A DNA stretch of 64,000 nt, taken from the NCBI GenBank assembly GCA_015057705.1, contig SVDU01000020.1:1-64000 (forward strand). Direction: 5' to 3'. Of this stretch, positions 25,765 through 35,507 are shown piece by piece. The stretch is from Paenibacillaceae bacterium (GTDB lineage Bacteria; Bacillota; Clostridia; Lachnospirales; Lachnospiraceae). Both the position numbers and the translations under genes were made by a program. The notes under the pieces were generated by a model. That model was not told the origin of the DNA. It searched no databases and worked only from the letters and a program-made list of their open reading frames with translations. Every line of letters begins with the position of its first letter. Position 1 is the stretch's first letter.

Positions 25765-26553
25765 ATGCTGGAAATACAAAATATTACGGTTAATTATAAT
25801 ATAAGCGGCAAACCAGCAGTTGAAAATTTCTCCCTGGCTGTAAAACAGGGAGAAATCTGTTGCCTGGTGGGAGAAAGCGGAAGCGGGAAAACTTCTGTTA
25901 TCCGTGCAGTTATGGGGAATCTGCCGGGACAGGGAAGGGTAGCACAGGGAGACATCTTCTTTGAGGGAGAATCCCTTTTAACCTATACTGCAAATGACTG
26001 GAGAAAAATTTACGGCACAGAAATTTCCATGATTTTTCAGGATTCAGGAGCCATGTTGAATCCAATCCGTACAATCGGTTCCCAGTTTGTTGAATATATC
26101 CGAGCCCATAGAGCTTATAGCAGAAAAGATGCATGGGAAAAAGGTGTAAAGATGCTGGAACGCGCGTGTCTGCCTGATGGGGAGCACATTATGAAATCCT
26201 ATCCGTTTCAACTTTCAGGCGGTATGAAACAGCGTGTTGGAATTGCGTTTGCCATGGTTTTTAAGCCAAAGCTGCTGCTTGCCGATGAGCCTACCAGCGC
26301 ACTGGATATCACAATGCAGGCGCAGATGATCCGACAGATGATGAAACTGAGAGAGGAGTACGGCACCAGCATTATTATGATAACCCATAACCTGGCTCTT
26401 GCGGCATATATGTCAGATCATATCGTGGTGATGAAAGATGGAAAAATAGCAGACAGCGGTGACAGAGACCATATTTTGTATAAATCTCAGGCTGAATATA
26501 CAAAGAAACTCTTATCTGCAGTGCCGTCACTGGGAGGTTATTATTATGTTTGA
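25765..26553 (+). CDS. ABC importer ATPase, DppD/NikD type
   Basis: A 262-residue ATPase with Walker A GESGSGKTS, signature LSGGMKQR and Walker B LLLADEPTSALD. The ATG at 25765 is chosen because a GCAGGAGG site lies before it; the open frame begins earlier at TTG 25735 without one. It lacks the long C-terminal oligopeptide-binding extension of Dpp ATPases, so it is short, as in NikD. It overlaps the next ATPase gene by eight bases. Confidence 0.87.
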   Translation: MLEIQNITVNYNISGKPAVENFSLAVKQGEICCLVGESGSGKTSVIRAVMGNLPGQGRVAQGDIFFEGESLLTYTANDWRKIYGTEISMIFQDSGAMLNPIRTIGSQFVEYIRAHRAYSRKDAWEKGVKMLERACLPDGEHIMKSYPFQLSGGMKQRVGIAFAMVFKPKLLLADEPTSALDITMQAQMIRQMMKLREEYGTSIIMITHNLALAAYMSDHIVVMKDGKIADSGDRDHILYKSQAEYTKKLLSAVPSLGGYYYV

Positions 26554-27529
26554 ACCGGCTGATCTGATTATTGAAGCCAGGCATCTTACAAAGTCATATC
26601 AACTATCCGGGCATAGAATTCTGACCGCCTGTGATGATGTCAGCCTTAATTTCTACAAGAACCGGACGATTGGTATCGTTGGAGAGAGTGGTTGCGGAAA
26701 AAGTACTTTTATGCGAATGGCAGTAGGGCTGGAAAAACCGACTTCCGGGGAAATATTATTTCATGGGAAAAATATCACAGAGCGAAAAGGCGAAGAACTG
26801 CGTCTAAGCCGCAAAAATATTCAGATGATTTTTCAGGATCCTGGGGAAGCATTTCACCCGCGGATGAAAGTGAAAGAAATAATTTGTGAACCGCTTTTTA
26901 ATTATAATCTGATTAAGAAAAATGAAATGGATTCAAAAGCCAGAGAACTTCTTGAAATGGTAGAACTTCCGGGAAGCTTTGCAGAGCGTTATCCCCATGA
27001 CATGAGCGGTGGTCAGCGGCAGCGTATCGGTATTGCCAGAGCATTGGCACTGGAGCCAGAAGTGATTATTTGTGATGAAATAACATCGGCACTTGATGTT
27101 TCAGTGCAGCAGACGATTGTAGAACTGCTTTTAGATCTGCAAAAGAGGAAACAGATATCCATAGGCTTTATCAGCCATGATCTGGCATTGGTACAGCAAT
27201 TTGCACACCAGATAGCAGTTATGTATTTGGGCAATGTTGTTGAGATTTTAAACGGAAAAGAAGTCAGCACAAATGCCGCACACCCGTATACACAGGCGTT
27301 ACTGGATTCTATTTTTGACCTTAACATGGATTTTTCAAAGGAAATAGTCAGCATGGAAAGTGAAATACCAAGTCCATTTAATATACCAGATGGCTGTCCT
27401 TTCCAAAATCGCTGTATTCATTGTATGGATGTATGCAGGGCAGAAAAACCAAGGTTATGGGTGTTAGAACCCAATCATCTGGTAGCATGCCATCAATTTA
27501 ATCGTTTTAAATACCGGGAGGATAAATGA
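26546..27529 (+). CDS. ABC importer ATPase, DppF/NikE type
   Basis: A 327-residue ATPase with Walker A GESGCGKST, signature MSGGQRQR and Walker B VIICDEITSALD. The C-terminal extension has the cysteine-containing CPFQNRCIHCMDVCRAEKP of the oligopeptide/dipeptide transporter C-terminal region. The ATG at 26546 has a GGGAGG site; the longer open frame into the upstream gene is spurious. It shares ATGA with the binding-protein gene. Confidence 0.87.
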   Translation: MFEPADLIIEARHLTKSYQLSGHRILTACDDVSLNFYKNRTIGIVGESGCGKSTFMRMAVGLEKPTSGEILFHGKNITERKGEELRLSRKNIQMIFQDPGEAFHPRMKVKEIICEPLFNYNLIKKNEMDSKARELLEMVELPGSFAERYPHDMSGGQRQRIGIARALALEPEVIICDEITSALDVSVQQTIVELLLDLQKRKQISIGFISHDLALVQQFAHQIAVMYLGNVVEILNGKEVSTNAAHPYTQALLDSIFDLNMDFSKEIVSMESEIPSPFNIPDGCPFQNRCIHCMDVCRAEKPRLWVLEPNHLVACHQFNRFKYREDK

Positions 27530-29118
27530 AGAAAAAAGAAGTTAAAAAAATATTTGCAGTTTTTGTATCAGTAGCCGTATGGGGCAGCTTGTTGTCTGGA
27601 TGCGGGGCAGCGACCGGCACTGGGAAGACATCAACTGGCGCAGCGGAAAATAAAAAGACACTGGTGATCGGAAGCGGTCAGTCAGCGGGTACTTTGGACC
27701 CCATTAAGGCTTATAATGGCTGGTATCCGGTACGTTATGGCATTTGCCAGACTTTAACTAAAATGAATGATGATTATTCCATAACCGGCTGGCTTACAGA
27801 GGATGATTATTCCTCCAATGAGGACAATACGGTATGGACTTTTACCATAAAAGATAATGTGACATTTTCCAACGGAAACAAGCTGGATGCAGAGAACGTA
27901 AAAAAATCTCTGGAGAATGTCTTTGAGAACGGAGAAAGAGGTGTGGAGTATTTCACCCCTGTTTCCATAGAAGCTGACGGCCAGAAACTGGTGATTACCA
28001 CTCAAAAGCCGGAGCCCATCCTGCCCAATAAGCTGGCTGATCCATTATTCTGTATCATAGACACATCGGTTGATAACAGCAAAATCGGGGATAACGGTCC
28101 AATCGGAACTGGTCCGTATGTATGTGAATCGTTTGATACTGCCACAAAAAAATGTGTGGTAGTTAAAAACGAGAATTACTGGAATGGTGAAGTAAAGACG
28201 GATCGGATTGAATTCATTTATTCTGAGGACCAGTCCACAATCAGTATGGGACTTCAGTCAGGTGACTTCGATGCGGTCTATAATGTCAGCATGAATGATA
28301 TTGGTACATTTGAAAAAAACAGCGATTATAAAATTAAAACAAACCCCAGTGGGCGTACCACCATTGGCTTTATGAATCAGAACGGACCGTTGGGCGACAA
28401 AGTACTTCGTGAGGCAGTCCTTCAAATGCAGGACAAAGATTCTTACTGCAAAATTTTGCTGAAAAATCAGTATGTTCCAGGGAAAACACTGATAACCTCC
28501 GCCTCTGATTATGGATATGATACGCTGACGGATCCCAACGCATACGATCCTGAGAATGCAAAAAAACTGTTGGATGAAGCAGGCTATACCGATACGGACG
28601 GAGATGGTTTCCGTGAAACTTCGGCTGGAGAGCCATTAAGTCTTCGTTTCATCTATTATACCGGACGCCCGGAACAGCAGATCGTTGTGGAGGCAGCTCA
28701 GGCAGCAATGGCCAAGGTGGGAATCAAAGTTACCCCGGAAGTCCATGATACCCAGACCGTTATGGATATGCAAAAAACGGGGGATTATGATTTGCTTTGT
28801 ATGAGCATTAACATCATGAACTGCGGAGACCCTGAGAATCAGATCAATACCTATTTTAAAGAGGGCGGTACCTATAATGTGACTGGATATAACAGCGAAG
28901 AGTTTAATTCTCTTATGGACCAGGTGCATGTAAGCGCAGATCCGAAACAGAGAAAAGATTTGATCAAACAGGCAGAGCAGGTTCTGTTAAATGATGGAGC
29001 AGCCATTTATTTTTGTTATCCCATAATGAACTTTGTTATGAAAAATCATGTTGACGGAATTAATTCCACCCCTGCAGATTTCTACTGGGTTGATGAAAAT
29101 ACAACAATTAATAATTAG
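27526..29118 (+). CDS. ABC importer substrate-binding lipoprotein (SBP_bac_5)
   Basis: A 530-residue lipoprotein with a lipobox LLSGCG near residue 26 after a short hydrophobic signal, a Gly/Thr-rich linker, and a DppA/NikA-like fold (LDPIKAYNGWYPVRYGICQT, DNVTFSNGNKLDAENVKKSL, NGPIGTGPYVCESFD). It has the normal length for the family. The conserved His residues used by classical NikA could not be assigned by eye, so nickel, peptide and metallophore ligands all remain open. The second methyltransferase follows 24 bases later. Confidence 0.87.
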   Translation: MKKKEVKKIFAVFVSVAVWGSLLSGCGAATGTGKTSTGAAENKKTLVIGSGQSAGTLDPIKAYNGWYPVRYGICQTLTKMNDDYSITGWLTEDDYSSNEDNTVWTFTIKDNVTFSNGNKLDAENVKKSLENVFENGERGVEYFTPVSIEADGQKLVITTQKPEPILPNKLADPLFCIIDTSVDNSKIGDNGPIGTGPYVCESFDTATKKCVVVKNENYWNGEVKTDRIEFIYSEDQSTISMGLQSGDFDAVYNVSMNDIGTFEKNSDYKIKTNPSGRTTIGFMNQNGPLGDKVLREAVLQMQDKDSYCKILLKNQYVPGKTLITSASDYGYDTLTDPNAYDPENAKKLLDEAGYTDTDGDGFRETSAGEPLSLRFIYYTGRPEQQIVVEAAQAAMAKVGIKVTPEVHDTQTVMDMQKTGDYDLLCMSINIMNCGDPENQINTYFKEGGTYNVTGYNSEEFNSLMDQVHVSADPKQRKDLIKQAEQVLLNDGAAIYFCYPIMNFVMKNHVDGINSTPADFYWVDENTTINN

Positions 29119-29142
29119 CAGGCATCTAAGGAGCAGTTACTT

Positions 29143-29892
29143 ATGAGTGATGTGAATGATATAAATATAAATTTTAATAAAAAGATAAAAGAAGAGGTGA
29201 CGGACTACTGGTCCTCACGGGCAGAGATATTTAATGAACTGAAAATACAGGAGCTGAATTCTGATATGCGCGGGCGATGGCTGAAGGAACTTCAAACCTA
29301 TCTTCCTGCTAAAAAAGGTCTCAAAATACTTGATATTGGTACAGGAACAGGTTTTTTCTGCTTTTTACTTGGGGCGGAAGGCCATAATCTTACGGGGATT
29401 GATCTCACTGAGAAAATGATTCTCGAAGCAAGAAAATCATCGGCAATTCTTGGAATACCTGCTGAGTTTTATGTGATGGATGCTGAGATGCCGGATTTTC
29501 CAGATAACAGCTTCGATGCGATTGTCACCCGCAATGTGGCATGGACATTGCCGGATCTTAAAAAAGCTTATGAGAAATGGCATAATCTTTTGAAAGAGGA
29601 TGGCATCCTCATTAATTTTGATGGAGATTACAGCAGAGAGAATGATCAGCAAAAACTACCGGAAAATCATGCACATTCAAAGATTACACAGGAACAGTGG
29701 AGTGCATATGAACATTTAAAAACGGAACTGCGTCCCATCTCAAATCCAAGACCTGCATGGGATGTTCAGCTTCTGAAATCTGCAGGATTTAAGGAGATCA
29801 GGCTGGATGAACAGGTGGGAGACAGAATTTACAGTGAAATAAACCAATTCTATAATCCTACCCCTATTTTCACAATAGCAGCAAGAAAATAA
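29143..29892 (+). CDS. class I SAM-dependent methyltransferase (second of pair)
   Basis: A 249-residue relative of the enzyme at 23216, with motif I ILDIGTGTGFFCFLL, GIDLTEKMI, and VTRNVAWTLPDLKKAYEKWH. It ends with the same type of distal segment (RPAWDVQLLKSAGF). It is the last gene of the importer operon, behind AAGGAGC. Two divergent copies bracketing one importer suggest a two-step or two-substrate methylation linked to the imported compound (inference). Confidence 0.82.
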   Translation: MSDVNDININFNKKIKEEVTDYWSSRAEIFNELKIQELNSDMRGRWLKELQTYLPAKKGLKILDIGTGTGFFCFLLGAEGHNLTGIDLTEKMILEARKSSAILGIPAEFYVMDAEMPDFPDNSFDAIVTRNVAWTLPDLKKAYEKWHNLLKEDGILINFDGDYSRENDQQKLPENHAHSKITQEQWSAYEHLKTELRPISNPRPAWDVQLLKSAGFKEIRLDEQVGDRIYSEINQFYNPTPIFTIAARK

Positions 29893-30013
29893 TAACAGAT
29901 TGAGTTATTCCGTATGTTTCTCCTGCATACATGCTTGACCTGCCGATGGTGTTGAATTAATATGGTATTAATTGTATAATATTACAAAGCATGTCAGCAA
30001 GCAGGAGGATAAG

Positions 30014-30709
30014 ATGTTCAGCCCAATTAAAAACACGAAGGTTTATGAACAGGTAATGGATCAGATCAGGGAAATGATTGACAACGGAGTTTTGAAAAAA
30101 GGAGACAAGCTTCCTTCTGAGAGAGATTTAGTTGAAGAATTACAGGTGAGCAGAGCGTCAATCCGGGAAGCTCTTCGGGCATTGGAAGTCATTGGATTAA
30201 TCGAGTGCAGGCAGGGAGAAGGAAATTTTATTAAATCAAGCTTTCAGGATAATTTGTTTGAACCTTTATCTATCATGTATACGCTGGAAGGAACCAATCC
30301 GGAAGATATACTGGAATTAAGAAAGATTATGGAAGTAGAGGCTTCCGGTCTGGCTGCAAAGAGAATAACGGATGAACAATTAGGTGAATTAAAAGAAATC
30401 ATGGAACGGTTTGAAAACTGTACAGATGAAAAAATGAATGCAATGATTGATAAAGAACTGCATTATAAGATTGCAGAGTACTCAGGAAATGTGTTGATTT
30501 TTAATATTCTAAGAACTGTTTCGCATTTAGTAGATGATTTTATTAAAGATACAAGGAAATTAATCATAGCGGACCAGGAAAAGAAAAAAATACTTTTGTT
30601 ACAACACAAGAAAATCTATATGGCCATTGAAATGCACAGCTCTGTTGCAGCACGTAAAGCGATGCGTCAGCATCTTGATTACACCAACAAGTATATTAAA
30701 ATGATCTGA
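30014..30709 (+). CDS. FadR/LldR-type GntR regulator (FCD domain)
   Basis: A 231-residue regulator with an N-terminal winged helix (LPSERDLVEELQVSRASIRE, LRALEVIGLIECRQGEGNFI) and an all-helical FCD ligand domain (ILELRKIMEVEASGLAAKRI). FCD proteins use a metal-coordinated carboxylate pocket and commonly sense lactate or other organic acids. The ATG at 30014 follows GCAGGAGG. It precedes the xdhC gene and the etf-lct-lar operon, where a perfect FadR-family operator is found at 31908. It corresponds in position to LctA of Acetobacterium. Confidence 0.87.
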   Translation: MFSPIKNTKVYEQVMDQIREMIDNGVLKKGDKLPSERDLVEELQVSRASIREALRALEVIGLIECRQGEGNFIKSSFQDNLFEPLSIMYTLEGTNPEDILELRKIMEVEASGLAAKRITDEQLGELKEIMERFENCTDEKMNAMIDKELHYKIAEYSGNVLIFNILRTVSHLVDDFIKDTRKLIIADQEKKKILLLQHKKIYMAIEMHSSVAARKAMRQHLDYTNKYIKMI

Positions 30710-30726
30710 TGATAAGGAGAAATAAT

Positions 30727-31773
30727 ATGTTGGAACTATACAAAGCCATTGCAGACTGCAATCCCAATAAAAGAAATATGGTTGCGACAGTGATAGATGG
30801 AGAAGCATTGGGACAGAAGGCATTATTTTCTGATGAGATGCTTATCTGTGAAACGAAAGAGTCCGGTTATTTTTCTGGGCATGCTGAAACGATATGGAAC
30901 GTGGCAAGTGATAAAAATCAATGCAGAAAAGGGTTGATTACTCTTGATGGCAGGCGTATTTACTGTGACTGGCTGGGTCAGGAGATTCATCTGGTGATAT
31001 GTGGTGCAGGTCATGTCTCAATTCCGGTGATACAGATTGGTCTCATGATGGGATGTGAAGTCACCGTGCTTGAAGACCGCCCCCAATTTGCAGACAATGC
31101 AAGGCGGGCAGGAGCGACAACGGTTATTTGCGAACCTTTTGAGCAGGGTCTGAGCCAAGTGGAGGGCAGCAGTAATACGTATTTTGTTATTGTAACAAGA
31201 GGCCACCGCTATGATCAGACGTGTCTGGAACTGATTGCCAGGAAAAAACATGCCTATATTGGAATGATTGGAAGCCAGGCACGGGTGGCAAAGGTAAAAG
31301 AGACCGCATTGTTAAACGGCTGCGATAATACAGTTCTTGATCAGTTATACAGTCCCATAGGCCTGAGTATCAATGCGGAAACTCCGGTTGAAATCGGAGT
31401 TGCTATTATGGCAGAAATCATTGAAGTGAAGAACAAGAAGATACGTTCCAGCGGATACTCCAAAGATATATTGCACGCCATTTTAAAGCCGGAAGAAAAA
31501 CCAGGACGAAACGTTCTGGTTACCATTGTGGCAAGAAAGGGGTCGGCTCCCCGGGATGTTGGTACTAAGATGCTGGTAACGCCGGAAGGAAGGTGTATTG
31601 GAACCATTGGCGGCGGTTGCATGGAGTCTGAGGTTCTTCAGATCGCATTCCAGATGCTTCACAGTGACAGAGAGAAGTCCCAGCTTTTCCATGTGGATAT
31701 GACCGGTGCAGATGCGGAGGAAGAAGGCATGGTGTGCGGCGGGGTTATTGATGTATTGCTAGAAGTTATCTGA
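30727..31773 (+). CDS. XdhC family protein, Rossmann half first
   Basis: A 348-residue XdhC/CoxI-type protein. In other systems such proteins insert the sulfurated molybdenum cofactor into hydroxylases. Here the Rossmann half (LVICGAGHVSIPVIQIGLMM, VLEDRPQFADNARRAGATTV, YIGMIGSQARVAKV) comes before the CoxI-like half (TIVARKGSAPRDVGTKMLVT, CIGTIGGGCMESEV), the reverse of the usual order. The about 80-residue N-terminus is unassigned. The ATG at 30727 follows AAGGAGA. No molybdenum hydroxylase lies in the window. A terminator separates it from etfB. Confidence 0.75.
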   Translation: MLELYKAIADCNPNKRNMVATVIDGEALGQKALFSDEMLICETKESGYFSGHAETIWNVASDKNQCRKGLITLDGRRIYCDWLGQEIHLVICGAGHVSIPVIQIGLMMGCEVTVLEDRPQFADNARRAGATTVICEPFEQGLSQVEGSSNTYFVIVTRGHRYDQTCLELIARKKHAYIGMIGSQARVAKVKETALLNGCDNTVLDQLYSPIGLSINAETPVEIGVAIMAEIIEVKNKKIRSSGYSKDILHAILKPEEKPGRNVLVTIVARKGSAPRDVGTKMLVTPEGRCIGTIGGGCMESEVLQIAFQMLHSDREKSQLFHVDMTGADAEEEGMVCGGVIDVLLEVI

Positions 31774-31790
31774 ATGTGATGGTACAAGGT

Positions 31791-31837
31791 CAGAACGGCT
31801 TAAAATCAAAATGATGAGCCGCTCTGGCTTTTTTCTT
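31791..31837 (+). terminator. intrinsic terminator after xdhC
   Basis: A 10-bp stem with one mismatch (31791-31800 with 31817-31826) is followed by a T-rich run (CTTTTTTCTTTTT). It makes the fadR-like/xdhC genes a separate unit from etfB. Confidence 0.75.
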
Positions 31838-31907
31838 TTTATATTTTTACTATAATTTTTTAAAATGTATAGATGTTTTTCTAATATTGTGATATTATGG
31901 CAATAAG

Positions 31908-31918
31908 TGGTCAGACCA
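31908..31918. promoter_or_regulatory. FadR/LldR-family operator
   Basis: TGGTCAGACCA is a perfect palindrome that matches the FCD-type consensus TNGTNNNACNA. It lies ten bases downstream of a plausible -10 (TATTAT, 31893-31898) and 85 bases before etfB, the right place for repression. The regulator at 30014 is the obvious candidate. Confidence 0.75.
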
Positions 31919-32003
31919 TTATACCAATAAAGCAATACAAATTCATATTACGTTTGTATGATTTGCCACACTATATTTAATACATAGAAAGAGAGGGATA
32001 CGA

Positions 32004-32792
32004 ATGGATATTTTAGTCTGTATCAAGCAGGTTCCGGATACATCAAAAGTTGAAGTGGATCCGGTAACTGGTGTTTTAAAGAGAGATGGTGTAGATTCAA
32101 AAATGAACCCCTATGACTTGTATGCTTTGGAAACCGCACTGAAAATGAAAGAGCAGCAGGGCGGATTGGTAAATGTGATCAGCATGGGACCGCCTCAGGC
32201 GAAAGAGGTTATTAAAGAAGCATATATGATGGGGGCAGACGACGGAGCTTTAATAACGGACAGAAAGTTTGCAGGAGCAGATGTACTTGCTACCTCATAT
32301 ACCATTTCCCAGGGCGTGAGAAAAATGGGGGATTTTGATCTTATTTTATGCGGAAAGCAGACAACAGATGGTGATACCGCTCAGGTAGGACCAGAGATGG
32401 GGGAATATCTTGGAATCCCGCATATTACCAACGTTTTAAAAATTGTAGAAATAAAAGAAAAATCAATCATAGTAGAAATGGATATGCCAGACACCATTGA
32501 AGTCGCTGAAATCCAGTTTCCATGTTTAATTACCGTCGAGAAAGATATTTTTCAGCCAAGACTGCCATCTTACAAGAAAAAGTTAGAGGCAAAAGACAAG
32601 GAAATCAAAATCCTGACCATCAATGATTTTGAGGATAAAAATGAGATGAAATATGGGTTAAATGGTTCCCCTACACAGGTAGAGAGAATATTCCCCCCAT
32701 CCGTCAACAATGACAGAGAGATATGGACCGGAACCGGCGATAAACTCAGCTTACAAATGGCAACAAAACTGAAAGAGTTAAAATTCATATAA
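32004..32792 (+). CDS. etfB: electron transfer flavoprotein subunit beta (LctB-like)
   Basis: A 262-residue EtfB/FixA protein ([20 protein letters not shown], then [16 protein letters not shown] and [20 protein letters not shown]). It binds FAD in bifurcating Etfs; the segment [10 protein letters not shown] is the usual flavin/nucleotide loop. It is followed at 17 bases by etfA and then an FAD-linked dehydrogenase gene, the layout of the lactate dehydrogenase/Etf complex of Acetobacterium woodii. The promoter carries the FadR-type operator. Confidence 0.92.
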   Translation: MDILVCIKQVPDTSKVEVDPVTGVLKRDGVDSKMNPYDLYALETALKMKEQQGGLVNVISMGPPQAKEVIKEAYMMGADDGALITDRKFAGADVLATSYTISQGVRKMGDFDLILCGKQTTDGDTAQVGPEMGEYLGIPHITNVLKIVEIKEKSIIVEMDMPDTIEVAEIQFPCLITVEKDIFQPRLPSYKKKLEAKDKEIKILTINDFEDKNEMKYGLNGSPTQVERIFPPSVNNDREIWTGTGDKLSLQMATKLKELKFI

Positions 32793-32809
32793 AGAGGGGT
32801 GGGGATTTT

Positions 32810-34003
32810 ATGGGCAAGTTAATATGTAACCAGGAAAATGTGAATGAGTCAAATATCGAAGAATTATTAAAAGTCTGTCCTTTTGGAGCAATTGAATACA
32901 CGGACGGAAAAGTACAGGTGAATGCAGGCTGTAAGATGTGTAAGATATGTGTGAAAAAGGGTCCGGCAGGGGTAATGGAATTTGTTGAAACAGAGACAAA
33001 AAAGGTTGATAAGAGTCTGTGGAGAGGAATAGCCGTCTATGTTGATCATGTAGAAGGAACCATTCATCCGGTGACAATGGAGCTGATCGGAAAAGCCAGA
33101 GAGCTTGCCTCAGTTGTTGATTTCCCAGTGTATTGCGTTTTTATCGGTCACAATATAAAAAAGAAAGCAGAAGAGCTGCTGCATTACGGTGTGGACGAAG
33201 TCTTTGTATACGATAACAAAGAATTAAAGGATTTCAGAATCGAAACTTACACGGCAGCCATGGAAGACTTTATAAATAAAGTAAAACCATCTTCCATACT
33301 GGTGGGTGCCACCACCACAGGAAGATCTCTTGCTCCCAGAGTAGCTACCAGATTCAGAACCGGATTAACTGCTGACTGCACCATACTTGAAATGAAGGAA
33401 AACACAGATCTTGTTCAGATCAGGCCGGCGTTTGGCGGCAATATTATGGCTCAGATTATATGCCCCAATACAAGACCTCAGATGGCAACCGTAAGATATA
33501 AGATTATGAATGCACCGGAAAGGCAGAGGGATCAAAAAGGAACAATAACGGTATGTGAACTGGAAGAAGAAAAATTAAAATCCCAGATAGAGGTTTTAAA
33601 GGTTACAAAGAAAAAAGTAGAAGAAAACATATCTGACGCGGAGGTGATCGTTGCAGTAGGCAGAGCCATAAAATCAGAAAAAGACATGGCTATGGTGCAG
33701 GATCTGGCAGATCTGCTCCATGCTCAGATAGCAGGAACAAGACCTCTTGTGGAGGCAGGGCTGATTCCGGCAAAGAAGCAGATTGGTCTTTCCGGAAGAA
33801 CGGTGAAACCAAAACTGATCATCGCCCTGGGAATATCCGGTGCCGTTCAGTTTGTGGCAGGAATGAATCACTCAGATCGTATTTTTGCTATCAATAAAGA
33901 CGAAAATGCCTCGATCTTTCATACAGCACATTATGGAATCGTAGGAGATATTTATGAAATCGTTCCCCAGCTTGTGAAAGAATTAAAGTGTACAGGAGCA
34001 TAG
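32810..34003 (+). CDS. etfA: electron transfer flavoprotein subunit alpha with ferredoxin domain (LctC-like)
   Basis: A 397-residue EtfA with an N-terminal ferredoxin-like extension. Four cysteines (C23 in VCPFGAI, C41, C44 and C47 in [12 protein letters not shown]) can hold one 4Fe-4S cluster. The Etf core follows, with the FAD-binding C-terminal part [20 protein letters not shown]. The extension is diagnostic of the LctC group, which delivers or takes low-potential electrons from ferredoxin during confurcating lactate oxidation (established for A. woodii; inferred here). Confidence 0.9.
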   Translation: MGKLICNQENVNESNIEELLKVCPFGAIEYTDGKVQVNAGCKMCKICVKKGPAGVMEFVETETKKVDKSLWRGIAVYVDHVEGTIHPVTMELIGKARELASVVDFPVYCVFIGHNIKKKAEELLHYGVDEVFVYDNKELKDFRIETYTAAMEDFINKVKPSSILVGATTTGRSLAPRVATRFRTGLTADCTILEMKENTDLVQIRPAFGGNIMAQIICPNTRPQMATVRYKIMNAPERQRDQKGTITVCELEEEKLKSQIEVLKVTKKKVEENISDAEVIVAVGRAIKSEKDMAMVQDLADLLHAQIAGTRPLVEAGLIPAKKQIGLSGRTVKPKLIIALGISGAVQFVAGMNHSDRIFAINKDENASIFHTAHYGIVGDIYEIVPQLVKELKCTGA

Positions 34004-34076
34004 TAAACAATTTATACATAGAATGCGGGTCGATTTATTGATAGAAAAATTACGAATCAAGGAGGGAATAAATGTG

Positions 34077-35474
34077 ATGGATTATAAAAAAATTGATACC
34101 GGAGACGTGGAATATCTGGTAACTCAGCTAGGCAGAGACAGAGTATTTACCGATGATGAAATTAATGATGACTTCAGTCATGATGAAATGGGCGGAATAA
34201 GCCGGAAGCCAGATGTACTGGTGGATGTTCTTACAACAGAAGAAGTATCAAAGATCATGAAATATGCCTATGACCATAGAATTCCTGTTGTAGCCAGAGG
34301 ATCAGGTACTGGTTTAGTGGGAGCATCTGTTCCGGTTTACGGCGGAATTATGATCAATATGTCTAAAATGAACCGGATACTGGAAATAGACGAAGAAAAT
34401 CTCACACTGACTCTGGAACCGGGAGTCTTATTAATGGAGATCAGTGAATTTGTTGAAGAACATGATTTATTCTATCCCCCAGATCCAGGTGAAAAATCAG
34501 CGACGATTGCCGGTAACATCAATACCAACGCAGGAGGCATGAGAGCGGTTAAGTATGGAGTTACCAGAGATTACGTGAGAGGGCTGGAGGTTGTACTTCC
34601 AAACGGGGAAATCCTTGAAATCGGTGGCAAGGTGGTAAAAAACTCCTCTGGCTATAGTATAAAAGACTTAATATGCGGGTCAGAAGGAACCCTGGGAATT
34701 GTAACAAAGGCCATTTTAAAACTCCTTCCCCTGCCTAAAAAGGCGATTTCCCTGTTAATTCCATTTCCCAGCCTGGATATGGCAATCAGTACGGTTCCGG
34801 AAATCGTGAAATCAAAAGCTTCCCCCACTGCCATAGAATTTATGCAGAGAGAAGTAATTCTGGCAGCCGAGGAATACTTAGGAAAGAAATTTCCTGACAA
34901 TTCTTCCGATGCATATCTCTTACTGACATTTGACGGAAATACCAGGGAGGAAATCGAACGGGCATATGAAAAGGTAGCGGATATCTGCCTGAAGGAAGGT
35001 GCCTGCGATGTATTTATTGTTGATACGGATGAGAGAAAGGACTCTGTCTGGTCTGCCAGAGGAGCATTTCTTGAAGCTGTGAAAGCATCAACCACAGATA
35101 TGGATGAATGTGACGTAGTAGTTCCAAGAAATAAAGTTGCCGAGTTTATTAAATATACCCACGAACTTCAAGACAGATTTCAAGTAAGAATCAGAAGTTT
35201 TGGTCATGCAGGAGATGGGAATCTTCATGTATATGTATTAAAGGATGAACTTTCAGAGGAAGCCTGGAAAAAGAAACTTTCAGAAGTATTTGAAGCTATG
35301 TATAGTAAATCAAGGGAGCTAAACGGCCTGGTATCCGGAGAACATGGAATTGGTTTTGCCAAGAAAGCATATATGCTGGAACAATATAGTCAAGAATATG
35401 TAGAACTGATGAAGAATATAAAACTGGCATTTGATTCCAGAAATATTTTAAACCCTGGGAAGATTTTTCAGTAA
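34077..35474 (+). CDS. FAD-binding 2-hydroxyacid (lactate) dehydrogenase, LctD/GlcD type
   Basis: A 465-residue VAO-family flavoprotein. The PP-loop FAD site is [19 protein letters not shown] near residue 80, followed by [15 protein letters not shown] and [20 protein letters not shown]. The C-terminal substrate cap ends in [16 protein letters not shown] and [11 protein letters not shown], with the metal and substrate histidines. The ATG at 34077 follows AAGGAGGG; the frame opens earlier at 34023 without a site. It passes electrons to EtfAB. Glycolate or another 2-hydroxyacid is possible, but the LarA gene next door favours lactate. Confidence 0.88.
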   Translation: MDYKKIDTGDVEYLVTQLGRDRVFTDDEINDDFSHDEMGGISRKPDVLVDVLTTEEVSKIMKYAYDHRIPVVARGSGTGLVGASVPVYGGIMINMSKMNRILEIDEENLTLTLEPGVLLMEISEFVEEHDLFYPPDPGEKSATIAGNINTNAGGMRAVKYGVTRDYVRGLEVVLPNGEILEIGGKVVKNSSGYSIKDLICGSEGTLGIVTKAILKLLPLPKKAISLLIPFPSLDMAISTVPEIVKSKASPTAIEFMQREVILAAEEYLGKKFPDNSSDAYLLLTFDGNTREEIERAYEKVADICLKEGACDVFIVDTDERKDSVWSARGAFLEAVKASTTDMDECDVVVPRNKVAEFIKYTHELQDRFQVRIRSFGHAGDGNLHVYVLKDELSEEAWKKKLSEVFEAMYSKSRELNGLVSGEHGIGFAKKAYMLEQYSQEYVELMKNIKLAFDSRNILNPGKIFQ

Positions 35475-35507
35475 ATCAATCTGATAAAAAGATCGTGAGG
35501 GAATCTT

